DNA of 64,000 bases, taken from an uncultured Sphaerochaeta sp. Its GTDB lineage: Bacteria; Spirochaetota; Spirochaetia; Sphaerochaetales; Sphaerochaetaceae. How positions within the stretch are numbered: position 1 is the first letter of the stretch; every line of letters begins with the position of its first letter. The stretch is from NCBI RefSeq assembly GCF_963677075.1, contig NZ_OY781873.1, positions 186,001-250,000 on the forward strand, in the 5' to 3' direction. The position numbers and the translations under genes were made by a program. This document shows, in pieces, positions 27,565 through 37,541 of this stretch. Below the pieces are notes generated by a model. That model was given only the letters and a program-made list of their open reading frames with translations. It had not been told where the DNA came from and ran no database searches.

Positions 27565-28512
27565 GTGACGATACGGTATGAGCGAGCATTGGGATCCCTG
27601 CTTGGAAGTTTTATAGGGGATGCCCTGGGCGCACAGACAGAGTTCAAGCGTGAGAAATTGGTGCGCCAAGCCTTCCCTGATGGCATCCGGGATATGGGTG
27701 TAAGTTCTCGGTATGTTGGCTTGGCAGGTCAGATTACTGACGACAGTGAAATGGCAATCATGATGATCCAGAGCATCTTGGAACATGGTCGCTACCAAAA
27801 AGAAGCAGTGAGAAAAGCATACATCCGTTGGCGGGATGCAGGCCCCTTGGATATTGGGGTTACTATCTATGGCGCTTTGGATGGTTCTTTTAATCCTCAG
27901 AGCCAGGCAAATGGAGCCCTGATGCGTATCACACCCATAGGGATTCTGGGAAGCAATTATTCAACATCAGCCCTCATGCATGTCGCAGACGAGGACTGCT
28001 CCATCACCCATACCCATACAGTCTGTAGGGATTGTAATCGCATCTATGCATTCGCTCTCTCGCTTGCCATCAGCAAGGGGTGGGATGCCCAGGAAATTTA
28101 TACATATCTTTTAAAGTCAGCCCCTTCAATGACGAAGGAACCATCGGTACTGGAAGCACTCTCTAAGGCTGCACATGAACCACCCCAGGGTATCGATGGA
28201 CCGTATAAAGGTTGGGTATTGGTTGCTTTCCAACTTGCCTTCTATACTCTGTTACACCAGGATTCATTCGAGCAAGGAATGGTAGACCTCATTATGCGTG
28301 CTGGTGATGCCGACACCAATGCTGTTATCTATGGAGCCTTGGCTGGAGCTATTGCCACCAGGGAACATATGCCCGAGCGTTGGATCTCTGCGCTGAAGAT
28401 ATCGAATTGCCTGCAAGGCTTGATCGAGTATCCTCATAAAAGACTGGAACGTCTTGCAGAGGAGTGGGTTGAAGAATTGATCAACCTACCGGTGGTGCAG
28501 AAACTTTCTTGA
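27565..28512 (+). CDS. ADP-ribosylglycohydrolase (DraG/ARH-like)
   Basis: A 315-residue all-alpha hydrolase of the ADP-ribosylglycohydrolase family, which removes ADP-ribose from proteins or small molecules. Metal-binding motifs are GDALGAQTEF, the ITDDSEMAI pair of Asp, and MRAGDADTNAVIYGALAGA near the end. GTG 27565 is preferred: AAGGAG lies 7 bases before it, whereas ATG 27547 has no ribosome site. Its 3' end overlaps the converging methyltransferase gene by 32 bases. Confidence 0.8.
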   Translation: MTIRYERALGSLLGSFIGDALGAQTEFKREKLVRQAFPDGIRDMGVSSRYVGLAGQITDDSEMAIMMIQSILEHGRYQKEAVRKAYIRWRDAGPLDIGVTIYGALDGSFNPQSQANGALMRITPIGILGSNYSTSALMHVADEDCSITHTHTVCRDCNRIYAFALSLAISKGWDAQEIYTYLLKSAPSMTKEPSVLEALSKAAHEPPQGIDGPYKGWVLVAFQLAFYTLLHQDSFEQGMVDLIMRAGDADTNAVIYGALAGAIATREHMPERWISALKISNCLQGLIEYPHKRLERLAEEWVEELINLPVVQKLS

Positions 28513-29090
28513 GTATGGCATTGATCCAATACTCCTCTGCCCTCCCCGGGCGGAGGTCCCGGGTTTGCACAAGATCAACAAGGGAGAACCATGGCAATTC
28601 ATCAACAAACTGCCTAAATGCATCTGTGGTAAAACAGGTGAAGTGTCTTCCCTCTCTCTGAAAGTCTTCTGCTTGCAACTTGAAGGAACAGTAGAGTACA
28701 CCCTGTTCTTTCAGTGCAACGACCATTCTTTCAAAGACAAGAGGCAGTTCTTCCATTGGCACATGCAGCAGTGAAGCGCAGGCCCAAATCCCATCGAATG
28801 CGTTCTTGTAATCCATTTGCTGGAAGGAGAGCTGCCGCACTGGCAGCCCTGTGAGTTCACAGGCAGCCTTTACCATTGACTCGCTCAGGTCAAAGGCCTC
28901 CACCTGGTATCCACGGTCAAGGAAGTATCGTGAATCACGTCCACTACCACAGCCTGCATCAAGAATACGACCATCAGAAGGGATATACGGGAGGAGAAAT
29001 AGGGCATAATGGGAGGACATATCGACATCTCGGGTTGTAGATAGATACTCCTCTGGCATGCAGGTCATAGTATTTTGATGAATCAATCAC
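28481..29090 (-). pseudogene. SAM-dependent methyltransferase with a 5' frameshift
   Basis: The class I methyltransferase core is intact: RILDAGCGSGRDSRYF (SAM loop), FDLSESMVKAA, and FDGIWACASLLHV. The continuous frame starts poorly (TTG 29086 or ATG 29068, no ribosome site). In another frame, GTG 29090, 8 bases after GGAGG, reads SSKYYDLHA, the usual family opening, and would join EEYLSTTRDVDMSS if the A at 29054 were removed. A one-base insertion is therefore likely. The shorter protein might still fold. Substrate unknown. Confidence 0.6.
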
Positions 29091-29178
29091 GAACCAATCC
29101 TCCCAGATCCTGATAGTACTCCTCTAGATGGGTATGCATCAGCTCTACGATATCGTGTAAATCACTATAGGACAACAC
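29083..29178 (-). CDS. Possible 31-residue small protein or leader upstream of the methyltransferase
   Basis: GTG 29178 follows GGAGG at good spacing and opens a 31-codon frame (VLSYSDLHDIVELMHTHLEE and on to LVRD) that ends at the methyltransferase start. The product would be an acidic amphipathic helix. Its ribosome site sits in the 3' arm of the transketolase hairpin. It may be only a chance frame. Confidence 0.25.
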   Translation of the reverse strand: MLSYSDLHDIVELMHTHLEEYYQDLGGLVRD

Positions 29179-29207
29179 TGCCCGCCTCCATTCAGGAAGC
29201 GGGCAGT
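29177..29207 (-). terminator. Transketolase terminator hairpin
   Basis: A stem of 9 perfect pairs (ACTGCCCGC with GCGGGCAGT), extendable by 4 more, begins 26 bases after the transketolase stop. The U-tract is weak (GTTGTCC). Confidence 0.55.
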
Positions 29208-29232
29208 ATAATTATTATGTTTTTAGAATAGC

Positions 29233-31227
29233 TTAGATCAGTTCCTTGGCAGCCTCGTAGACTGCTTCAGTAGTGATGCCGAAGAGCTTGTACAGCTCAC
29301 CAGCAGGTGCTGATTCACCAAAGGAACGCATACCGATGATCTTGCCATTGAGGCCCACGTACTTGTACCAGTAGTCAGCCCATGCGGCTTCAACAGCGAC
29401 TCTAGCGGTAACTGCAGAGGGAAGTACAGCTTCCTTGTAGGCCGCATCCTGCTTGTCGAATACCTCAGGAGAAGGCATGGAGACTACACGAACAGCGACC
29501 TTTTCCTCAGCAAGCTTCTTCGCAGCACTGACTGCGAGTTCGACTTCACTGCCGGTTCCAATCAGGATTACCTCTGGCTTATCCCCTGATTCATAGAGTA
29601 CGTAAGCACCCTGTGCAATCTGGGAGAGCTGCTCATCACTGCGATCCTGTGGTGCTAGGTTCTGGCGGCTCAACAGAAGAGCAGAAGGACCATCAGTCCT
29701 CTTGATCGCACTCTTCCAAGCAACACCAGTTTCCACTGCATCACAAGGTCTCCAGGTAACCATGTTGGGAGTCATGCGAAGATTTGCAATCTGCTCAACA
29801 GGCTGGTGGGTAGGTCCATCTTCACCAAGACCAATGGAGTCATGGGTAAATACATAGACGTTTCTGATACCCATCAAGGCAGCCATGCGTAGTGCATTAC
29901 GAGCATACTCCATGAACATAAGGAATGTAGCACCGAAGGAGAGGAATCCACCATGGAGTGCAACACCGTTGAGGATTGCAGCCATACCGAACTCACGAAC
30001 TCCAAAGTGGAGGTAATTGCCCTTTCCTGTCTTGGGATCGAAGGCTTCAGAGCCCTTCCACTCAGTCAAGTTGGAAGGAGCGAGGTCTGCTGATCCACCA
30101 AGGAGTTCAGGGAACAAGGAACCCAATACATCAAGGGCCATCTGGCTTGCCTTTCTGCTTGCTACCTTGACCTTGTCATTCTGCCAGCTCTCGATTGCTT
30201 TGTCGAACTCAGCTTCCCAGTCAGTGGGGAACTGGCCTGAGAGTCTTCTCTCGAGCTCAGCTGCCTCAGCAGGGTATTCCTTCTTGTAGGAGGCAAAGAG
30301 GTCATTCCACTTACCTTCAAGCTTGGCACCCCGTTCACTCTGATCCCATGCATCGTAGATTTCCTGAGGTACAAAAAACTTTTCATCATACTCCCAGCCC
30401 AACTTCTTGCGGGAGAGTTCAACCTCGGCTTCCCCAAGGGCTGCTCCATGACAGGACTCTGTTCCTTCCTTGTTGGGAGATCCATAGCCAATAGTCGTCT
30501 TGCACATGATCAGGGATGGTCTGGAAGTGTCATATCTTGCAGCAGAAAGTGCCTTCTGAATTGCATCAGAATCGTGGCCGTCAACATTTCTGAATACCTG
30601 CCACCCATATGACTCGAAGCGCTTGGCAGTATCATCAGTAAACCAACCACCAACTTCACCATCGATGGAGATACCGTTATCGTCGTAGAAGGCAATAAGC
30701 TTGCCCAATTTCCAGGTTCCAGCCAAGGAAGCTACTTCGTGGCTGATTCCTTCCATCATACAACCATCACCAAGGAACGCGTAGGTATAGTGGTCAACGA
30801 CGGGGAACCCATCCTTGTTGAATTTGGCAGCAAGGTTCTTTTCTGCAAGAGCCATACCTACTGCATTCGCAATACCCTGTCCAAGAGGACCGGTGGTAGT
30901 CTCTACTCCAGGGGTAAGTTTATATTCTGGGTGTCCAGCTGTGCGGGAGTGGAGCTGTCTAAACTGCTTCAGATCCTCAATTCCCAAGTCATAACCACTT
31001 AGGTGCAACAATGAGTAAATCAGCATTGAAGCATGACCGTTGGAAAGCACAAAACGGTCACGGTTGACCCATTGTGGATTCTTAGGATTATGTGCCATGG
31101 TCTTGCGCCACAAGACCTCAGCAATATCTGCCATGCCCATTGGGGCACCTGGGTGACCAGAGTTGGCCTTCTGCACGCCATCCATGCTCAAAATGCGGAT
31201 TGCATCAGCAAGTTTATTCGTTTTCAT
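29233..31227 (-). CDS. tkt: Transketolase
   Basis: A 664-residue full-length thiamine-diphosphate enzyme of the pentose phosphate pathway, moving two-carbon units between ketoses and aldoses. The catalytic and cofactor motifs are complete: [39 protein letters not shown] and, in the pyrimidine domain, [23 protein letters not shown] 31227 follows GGAGGG. It would handle pentoses such as xylulose from the lyxose isomerase. Confidence 0.93.
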   Translation of the reverse strand: MKTNKLADAIRILSMDGVQKANSGHPGAPMGMADIAEVLWRKTMAHNPKNPQWVNRDRFVLSNGHASMLIYSLLHLSGYDLGIEDLKQFRQLHSRTAGHPEYKLTPGVETTTGPLGQGIANAVGMALAEKNLAAKFNKDGFPVVDHYTYAFLGDGCMMEGISHEVASLAGTWKLGKLIAFYDDNGISIDGEVGGWFTDDTAKRFESYGWQVFRNVDGHDSDAIQKALSAARYDTSRPSLIMCKTTIGYGSPNKEGTESCHGAALGEAEVELSRKKLGWEYDEKFFVPQEIYDAWDQSERGAKLEGKWNDLFASYKKEYPAEAAELERRLSGQFPTDWEAEFDKAIESWQNDKVKVASRKASQMALDVLGSLFPELLGGSADLAPSNLTEWKGSEAFDPKTGKGNYLHFGVREFGMAAILNGVALHGGFLSFGATFLMFMEYARNALRMAALMGIRNVYVFTHDSIGLGEDGPTHQPVEQIANLRMTPNMVTWRPCDAVETGVAWKSAIKRTDGPSALLLSRQNLAPQDRSDEQLSQIAQGAYVLYESGDKPEVILIGTGSEVELAVSAAKKLAEEKVAVRVVSMPSPEVFDKQDAAYKEAVLPSAVTARVAVEAAWADYWYKYVGLNGKIIGMRSFGESAPAGELYKLFGITTEAVYEAAKELI

Positions 31228-31265
31228 CCATCCCTCCAAAAAATCTCTAACACTAATGTATGAAA

Positions 31266-31294
31266 CACCCCGGATCTGAAAGAAGCCGGGGGTG
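31266..31294 (-). terminator. Intrinsic terminator of the envelope-protein gene
   Basis: CACCCC(C)GG pairs with CCGGGGTG (one bulged base) around a 12-base loop, followed on the minus strand by TTTCAT. It sits between the envelope gene and transketolase, so the latter probably has its own promoter. Confidence 0.6.
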
Positions 31295-31352
31295 TGATCC
31301 TAACACTAAAGATACCGTGTTCTTGACAAATAGTCAAAACCGTCAACGTTCT

Positions 31353-32204
31353 CTATAAAGCATAGGTAAGAATTAGCGCTATCCTCTTGAATGCGGCATC
31401 GCCTTTGGTAATAACACGGTTGTCATCCTTGGAGTAGTTGGTGAACTGGATTGCAGTCAAGAGAGAAAGGTCTTCAGTAAATTGGGTGTTGGCAATAAGA
31501 CTCAAGTCCCCGACCATGTCAGTGGCATCATCAAACACATTGAAGGAGTAGGTTTCCAGCTGCAAGCCAACTAGGTTAACCATCAGGGGCATCTGGTAGC
31601 CAAGGATGTACTCACCTTTATAGTTGAACCCATTGACCATGGCCCCTCCATTCTCATACTCCCAAGCTTGGTTGGAAGAAGCATTGCTATATCCCTTGTA
31701 GTTCAACTCATGGTAGGTACGGATTACTACGCTCATCCAATCGCCCGAGAAGATGGCACCCGTGTCAAACTGGAAGGCAGCTCCTGCCCTACCCAAGTAA
31801 TAGAGGCCATTCAAACTGTCAGATGCGAGAGGAGCTCCTACGGTTGTACCGAGTTTCAGACCATTGAGGTCCATCAGATCAAAATCCCAACCGGTTCCCA
31901 GGCCTCCGCCCAAGCTTATCTCAGCTACGGCAATCGGGGTAAGAACTGCATCGAGGGTCACTGTCCCAGCAATGGGAGAAAGACCGAGGTTTGCCTTTAC
32001 TTTGACATTGTTTCCACTGAACAGAGGACCTTCCCCTGCCAAAACAGGAATCTTTGCTTGGTAAGCTGCATCGAGTTTTGCCTCAATGCCAGTCCCATAT
32101 GCACCGGTAAGCTTCAACGTACCACTGGTGGTGGTCTGGGCAAACAAGAGACCTGCTGCCATGAGTATAACCAAGAGTGCGAGTAATCGTTTATTCTGTT
32201 TCAC
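31353..32204 (-). CDS. Secreted, probable outer-membrane beta-barrel protein
   Basis: A 283-residue protein with a clear signal peptide (cleavage after LLFAQ) and then alternating Gly- and aromatic-rich strands (TLKLTGAYGTG, AEISLGGGLGTGWDF, MVNLVGLQLETYSFNVF). It looks like a small spirochaetal outer-membrane barrel. No named family was recognised. GTG 32204 is the start because GGAGG lies 7 bases before it. Confidence 0.6.
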   Translation of the reverse strand: MKQNKRLLALLVILMAAGLLFAQTTTSGTLKLTGAYGTGIEAKLDAAYQAKIPVLAGEGPLFSGNNVKVKANLGLSPIAGTVTLDAVLTPIAVAEISLGGGLGTGWDFDLMDLNGLKLGTTVGAPLASDSLNGLYYLGRAGAAFQFDTGAIFSGDWMSVVIRTYHELNYKGYSNASSNQAWEYENGGAMVNGFNYKGEYILGYQMPLMVNLVGLQLETYSFNVFDDATDMVGDLSLIANTQFTEDLSLLTAIQFTNYSKDDNRVITKGDAAFKRIALILTYAL

Positions 32205-32439
32205 AGTAATTCCTCCAAACATAACGTAGGTACAGCATATCATAGGCGGTGGCGTAACCAAATACTTTATTATGGTGAATAAGAGGGATACTTATTAGTT
32301 ATGCACCTACTCTGATTACGGAGCAAGATGAAACTAGTTGTCCTTAAAGGAATCGTTTTCCCCTAACAAAGAATCAGTATTTACTAATTGTAACGAACTC
32401 CTCCCTTGTTTGTCTTATTGATTACCAAGGGGGATACAC

Positions 32440-32520
32440 ATGGTCAGAAAAGGATATTTATTTGCAGCAATCCTACTTACACTGTTCTTATTCTTCATGG
32501 CCCTGAATACCGGGTTCTAA
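32440..32520 (+). CDS. 26-residue single-helix membrane protein
   Basis: ATG 32440 is preceded by AAGGGGG at good spacing and encodes MVRKGYLF, a run of 13 hydrophobic residues (AAILLTLFLFFMA) and LNTGF. A short positive start followed by one membrane helix is typical of regulatory small proteins. It lies alone in an intergenic region. Not recognised. Confidence 0.45.
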   Translation: MVRKGYLFAAILLTLFLFFMALNTGF

Positions 32521-32654
32521 AGGACACGCTCCCACCTGCTTCAAGCTCATGGGTTCTCTTCCAGTGAAACAACCTCTGCCATCTTTTCCTAGGAATCCCA
32601 TGCATCCTACGGTACAATTGGAACAACCAACGCTGTACGATTAAGGATGTATGT

Positions 32655-33632
32655 GTGAGCCTATACTCCCTCTTTCACCCGGAAATCTTTCAAGGTAGAC
32701 ATAAAAAGTCCCATTACTTTGAAGGCTGGTACTTCAAGATGGCACTTCCAGGCAGAGAGCCTGAAGTACTCTCCATTATTCCTGGTGTCGCCTTGGGCGC
32801 ATCAGAAGAAGAGCGGCATGCCTTTATCCAAGTAATCAGCAGCAGGGAAGGGAGAAGCTGGAACATACATTTTCCCTTTGAAGCCTTTAAGGCTGATAAG
32901 AAAAAGCTTTTTGTAGAGATTGCCGGTAATCGTTTTTCAACGGAAAAAATTATTCTAAACATCAATCATGAAGATCTAATATTGTCAGGAACCGTAAAAA
33001 ACATAGAAACCCATTCATTCCCGGTTACACTCCCCTCTCCAGGAATCATGGGATGGTATGCCTACGTTCCCTTCATGGAGTGCTTCCATGGAGTGGTATC
33101 CACCTCGCATACCCTCTGGGGGTCTCTTACGCTGAATGGCAACAAGATAGATATGACTGAAGGGATTGGATATATCGAGAAGGACTGGGGAACCTCATTT
33201 CCCGAAGCTTGGATATGGATGCAGTCAAACTGCTTCCCCTCAGCGAATATCTCTTGCATGCTCTCTGTTGCCAAGATTCCATTTCTTGGACATGTGTTTC
33301 CTGGGTTCCTTGGGTTTGTAAAGCATGGAGACGAGTTGATAAGGTTCGGCACCTACACTGGTGCAAAGATCACGCACCTGGAGAGCAATGAGACCCAGGC
33401 GTCTGTTCAGATACAGACCAAAGAGCATCAGATCATCTTTTTTGCTGAGCTTGGACCAGCCTCAAAACTGGTTGCTCCCAGGCAAGGCAAGATGGAGAGA
33501 CCATTGCTGGAAAGCATCATGGGAACCATTACACTCACCATCAAAGACAAGGATGGTGCCCTTCTCCTTGAAGAGACAGGCACCATGGCTGGGATAGAAC
33601 TATCAGAAGCAGGGAACTTGAAGGTGGATTAA
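32655..33632 (+). CDS. Tocopherol cyclase-like family protein
   Basis: A 325-residue beta-rich protein of the tocopherol-cyclase-like family (PF14249). It has the opening HPEIFQGRHKKSHYFEGWYF, the ITLPSPGIMGWYAYVPFM-like centre, and YIEKDWGTSFPEAWIWMQSN. Bacterial members are not known to make tocopherol and probably act on another lipid or isoprenoid. GTG 32655 follows AAGGATG. No obvious operon partners. Confidence 0.7.
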   Translation: MSLYSLFHPEIFQGRHKKSHYFEGWYFKMALPGREPEVLSIIPGVALGASEEERHAFIQVISSREGRSWNIHFPFEAFKADKKKLFVEIAGNRFSTEKIILNINHEDLILSGTVKNIETHSFPVTLPSPGIMGWYAYVPFMECFHGVVSTSHTLWGSLTLNGNKIDMTEGIGYIEKDWGTSFPEAWIWMQSNCFPSANISCMLSVAKIPFLGHVFPGFLGFVKHGDELIRFGTYTGAKITHLESNETQASVQIQTKEHQIIFFAELGPASKLVAPRQGKMERPLLESIMGTITLTIKDKDGALLLEETGTMAGIELSEAGNLKVD

Positions 33633-33650
33633 GCCACTCTGGTCTTATTC

Positions 33651-34736
33651 TCAGTCCTCCCACTGAGTATTGCAGTTATAGAAGGTAAAGCGGTATCCGA
33701 TGGAAAGATTTCCAAGCTCAGCGACTCCAAGAGGTCTATCAAAATTTGAGAGGGAGAAAATATTACCTTCCATACCGAAAGCCCTCCCACTGCCTCTACT
33801 TCTGAGCATATACGTACCAGAATTCTCTTCTTCTACATGAATATCCATATAGAAGGAGGATTCTTCAATAAGCGATGCTATAGGTGACTCCGCTGTAATC
33901 GGATACTTGGTCACTCCGTCCAGCTCATAATAGAACCAGTTCATATCAATACGGTCCACTAGGCTTGGATCATCTTCTTTGACGACATAGGTAGGATCGA
34001 TGCAGGGAATGATGGGATTCCCTTCATCGTCCATAACCAATGCAACCGAAAGATCAAAGGCTGCCAGCTGTGTTTCATCTTCAGTCTTCAATGTCCAGAT
34101 ATTTTCCTTCGTAGCAAGCTGGAGAAATTCGGATAGAGAAAGCCGGGCTGACCATTGCACAGAACTATTCACCCCGTATCCGATACCGTAACTACTAGAT
34201 ATCATAGTGCCTTCGGGGTCAAAGAGAGCTGCGATACTCTCATGATCGTCACTATACACCAGAACCCCAATAGTCCCCCAGTTCACATCTCTTGCATCAT
34301 CTCTTGAATATGAGAAAGAAAGGGAAGGTGCATAGAAGTGTTCCTCATGCGTATTACCAAGAATATTCAAAGCCATAAGTGCGAAGTTATTGGCAATCGC
34401 ATTCTGCTGAAGGGCAAGATAGGTTGCCTCTGAAAAACTATCTCCATTTTCATCAAGAGAATACTGAGATGTCGCAATATATGAGTCAGCAGAAACAGTT
34501 ACAACCCCAAAAGAAACATCGCTTATCATCACTTCGCTCGAAGGAAATTCTATTACTTGGGTTGTCTCATCAATTTTCAAAGAAAGAAACCCAACTAGTT
34601 CTTGGGAGTTGTCAGGGGATACTTGCATGATGAACACCACCGATGAGCAGTAGTTGGGAAATTCAGTGATTGAGATATGGTAGCTTCCATCTCCCATAGC
34701 CTGAAATTTCTTCAAACCAGACACATTTTCATGCAT
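33651..34736 (-). pseudogene. 5'-truncated hypothetical beta-rich protein
   Basis: The frame encodes about 361 residues from M at 34736 (MHENVSGLKKFQ), a beta-rich protein without recognised family or signal peptide. Proteins of this look are normally secreted. Upstream, the reading continues only through the antisense of a diguanylate cyclase remnant, so the true 5' end was probably lost at a deletion or recombination point near 34736. No ribosome site precedes the remaining ATG. Confidence 0.5.
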
Positions 34737-35330
34737 GATTGGTTCAGCTGAGGATATCTCAGCACAGAAACGATTGGAGGATAAGCTGGCATTCTTGGCA
34801 ACACAGGATATCCTTACTGGCCTTCCCAATCGAAACTTCTTCCATGACCAAGCGAAGTTAACCGTCAGTCAAGCCCGTTACTCAGATGATTTGGTTGCCT
34901 TTCTGGTCATCGATATCGATCATTTCACGACCATCAATGAGAACCACGGATTCAAAATGGGTGACAAGGTTCTCCAGATTGTAGCCTCCCGGGTAAAGCA
35001 CAGCTCAGAAAAAGCGATCTGGTAAGCCGCCTTGGAAGCGATAAGTTCATTGTACTGCTCAATGGTATCCGTATGAGAAGAGACGCCCTGGCCGTTGCAA
35101 AGAAGATCCAGACTGCCTTTGCCACTCCTTTTGAATTACCAAATACCACCATTGAAGTATCGGCAAGCTTTGGTATCAGCCTCTATCCAGAGCATGGTGA
35201 TGACATCAACACGCTTATCAAACGAGCAGAGATTGCAACCTATGCAGTCAAGGACCGGGAACGTGGAGGATATATGATCTATTCAGATATACTCTACAAC
35301 GATGAAAACCCTTCCAAAAATGAGGTCTAG
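34735..35330 (+). pseudogene. Diguanylate cyclase (PAS end plus GGDEF) remnant
   Basis: It begins in the middle of a gene: GSAEDISAQKRLEDKLAF is the usual end of a PAS domain and linker, followed by DILTGLPNRNFF and FLVIDIDHFTTINENHGF of a GGDEF domain. The frame breaks near 35017; the next frame carries RLGSDKFIVLL, where GGDEF has become GSDKF, and continues to ASFGISLYPEHGDD and the end. With a missing start, a frameshift and a dead active site, this is a decayed gene. Confidence 0.8.
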
Positions 35331-35331
35331 C

Positions 35332-35916
35332 ATGCAAATAAACAGATGGTCAGGCCTGGCTGGAGTATTTTTCGTGGTTGTTCTCTCTCTTGTTTTATCT
35401 GGATGCACTACCACTGGCAGCAAGATCCCGAAGAAAGAGGCCTACACAATAGGCAGCCAGGGACCAGCTGGTGGACTGGTGTTCTTTGATAAGGGAGATG
35501 CATCCGGTGGTTGGCAATACATGGAAGCAGCCCCAGCAGATACCGAGATGTTGGCAAGGTGGGGAACAACCGATCTCGAGGTGGACACAAGTGTCAACCT
35601 TGGAAGTGGAGAAGCCAACACACAAGAGCTCGTGGAGCAGGACCCTGCCTGGAACGAAACAGCAGCTGTGTACTGTACGAATCTCATGGCCGGTGGCTAC
35701 AACGACTGGTTCCTCCCCTCAAGGGATGAGCTGGCCCTCCTGTTCTCTGCGCTAGCAAGAACCAATAAGGACACCTTCCGCGGGGAGGGTTTTGCCTACT
35801 GGAGTTCTTCCTCCTATGATGGGGAACGAGCTTGGGCACAAGGGTTCTCCAATGGCGTACAGGGTAAAGTCGAAAAAGAAGAATTATTGGTTGTACGTGC
35901 CATACGAGTCTTCTAG
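35332..35916 (+). CDS. DUF1566-like lipoprotein
   Basis: A 194-residue lipoprotein. The signal peptide ends in the lipobox LVLSGC (Cys 24). The mature part has the DUF1566 pattern: GGLVFFDKGDASGGWQYMEA, CTNLMAGGYNDWFLPSRDEL and YWSSSSYDGERAWAQGFSNG, closing with VVRAIRVF. This is a carbohydrate- or surface-binding-like fold of unknown role. GAGG lies about 7 bases before ATG 35332. Its end overlaps the converging manC by 4 bases. Confidence 0.7.
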   Translation: MQINRWSGLAGVFFVVVLSLVLSGCTTTGSKIPKKEAYTIGSQGPAGGLVFFDKGDASGGWQYMEAAPADTEMLARWGTTDLEVDTSVNLGSGEANTQELVEQDPAWNETAAVYCTNLMAGGYNDWFLPSRDELALLFSALARTNKDTFRGEGFAYWSSSSYDGERAWAQGFSNGVQGKVEKEELLVVRAIRVF

Positions 35917-37226
35917 GTAAGCGGAAATTTTTCCTTATCCTCTACAGAGATATCAATTCCATGTTGTACCTCGATCAAGGTGAGTTCCGTCTCGGCGGTG
36001 ATGGTATGCTTGACCCCTCTCTTGATGGAGATCACATCAGAAGCTTCTACTGCTCTCCTCTCCCCGTCCAGGACTACAATGCCTCTCCCCCCAATGACAG
36101 TCCACACCTCATCACGTTGTCTGTGACTGTGGTAGTGCATCTGCCCTCCCGCCTGAAGGATTGCCTTGATGGTTAGACTCTCCTTCCCCACATCGAGGAT
36201 GCGAAAGCTTCCCCAGGATTTCTCTGCGAACATGATCGGTTGCTTGAAGGATTCTACATACTGCTTGATCTGGCTCGAACGCTCCTTATCAGAGACCAGC
36301 ACACCTTCTGCACTGGCACAGATAATGACATCATGCAGACCCATTGCAAGAATGGGGATGTCGAGCTCATTGATGATCTGCACATCAGTGCAAGATTCGT
36401 CCATCTCACCGATGCCGACAATAGGCTCGCTCATCGATTCGCTGAGCGTATTCCAGGTACCGAGGTCCTTCCAGATTCCTTCATACCGCATCACCTGGAT
36501 TTCCGATTCATTCTCAACCACAGCATAGTCAAAGCTGATTTTCGTAAGGGTTTCGTACTTTGCGAACAGATCATGGTAATCAGTAAAATCAATGAACCTG
36601 TGGGCTGTTTCCAGCAGATAGCCCAAACGGAACGCGAAGACCCCTGCGTTCCAGAGAGCCCCAGAGGAGATATAGGTCTCTGCGGTTGCAGCATCTGGTT
36701 TTTCCTTGAAGGTAGAGACCCTGCTTACAGAATTGCCATCAGAGGGAATGATGTACCCATACTTCTCACTTGGATAGGTAGGTTCAATACCCAAGAGAAC
36801 CAAATTCGACTCACCCTTCTCTGCTTGCTTTCCCACTTGCTCGAGCATGGAGAAATACGCATCGTCCACGAACGGGTCCACAGGACAGACAACCACAGCC
36901 TCCTTCTCCCCTACATTCTGCACATCGTGCATATAGGCAGCAGCAAGCGCAATGGCAGGAAAGGTATCACGACGGCAGGGTTCTACGGAAATACCAATAT
37001 CCTTTCCAAGCTGGTTATGGATTGCTGAGACCTGTGTCTTGGAAGTTGCAATGGTAATGGTGGCGTTTGGATCGACCTCCCTGATCTGGCGATGAACCCG
37101 CTGTACCATGGATTCATAGCTACCATCCTCTTTCTTGAAGAATTTGATGAATTGCTTCGATCTCACCTCATTTTACAGTGGCCAAAGCCGTTTTCCCGAT
37201 CCTCCAGACAGTAGTACGATATGCAT
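35913..37226 (-). pseudogene. manC: Mannose-1-phosphate guanylyltransferase broken by an in-frame stop
   Basis: ManC-type enzymes make GDP-mannose for surface glycans. ATG 37226, 8 bases after AAGGAG, opens with MHIVLLSGGSGKRLWPL, the nucleotide-binding signature, but codon 18 is TAA (37175-37173) where homologues have Ser (PLSN). After it the same frame runs uninterrupted (NEVRSKQFIKFFK...) through the transferase domain and the C-terminal cupin (GGQMHYHSHRQRDEVWTV). A TCA-to-TAA change explains it. Restart at GTG 37166 would give 417 residues lacking the GGSGKR loop, presumably inactive. Confidence 0.8.
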
Positions 37227-37541
37227 CCAGGTCTCTCCTTGCCTTTTTCTCGAAGCACTCATTGGTACTTAAGGTGTATGATGTCTCCATGATAGGACAG
37301 CTTCCCCTTATTGGAAAGCAACAATTATCAATTTTCATGCTTTTCATATGACAAGTAGAAGAGAGAAAAACAAACGGTATTTTTGCAGGATTTTATTCCA
37401 TGCCGTGGTAGAAAACTCGTGTTGTCGATAAACCTCATGTACACTCAGAGGCAGTAATTCAGAAATTTCTACAACGGCTCATCATGAAACTGATTGATCG
37501 ATGCACCACAGTGCATGATGCAATATACATGGAGTGTAGCT
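37227..37541. other. 315-base intergenic region between divergent genes
   Basis: No convincing gene or RNA is seen. It must hold the promoters of manC and of the secreted 589-residue protein. The only clear structure is the dyad ATGCAC-CACA-GTGCAT (37501-37516), 26 bases before the latter's start codon, which could be an operator or an mRNA hairpin. Confidence 0.5.

Noticed and set aside
36240..37028. 262-codon frame antisense to manC
   Set aside because: Shadow of a conserved gene; no domain recognised.
37168..37290. 40-codon minus-strand frame across the manC start
   Set aside because: It has no ribosome site and covers the unmistakable ManC opening in another frame, so it is a shadow.
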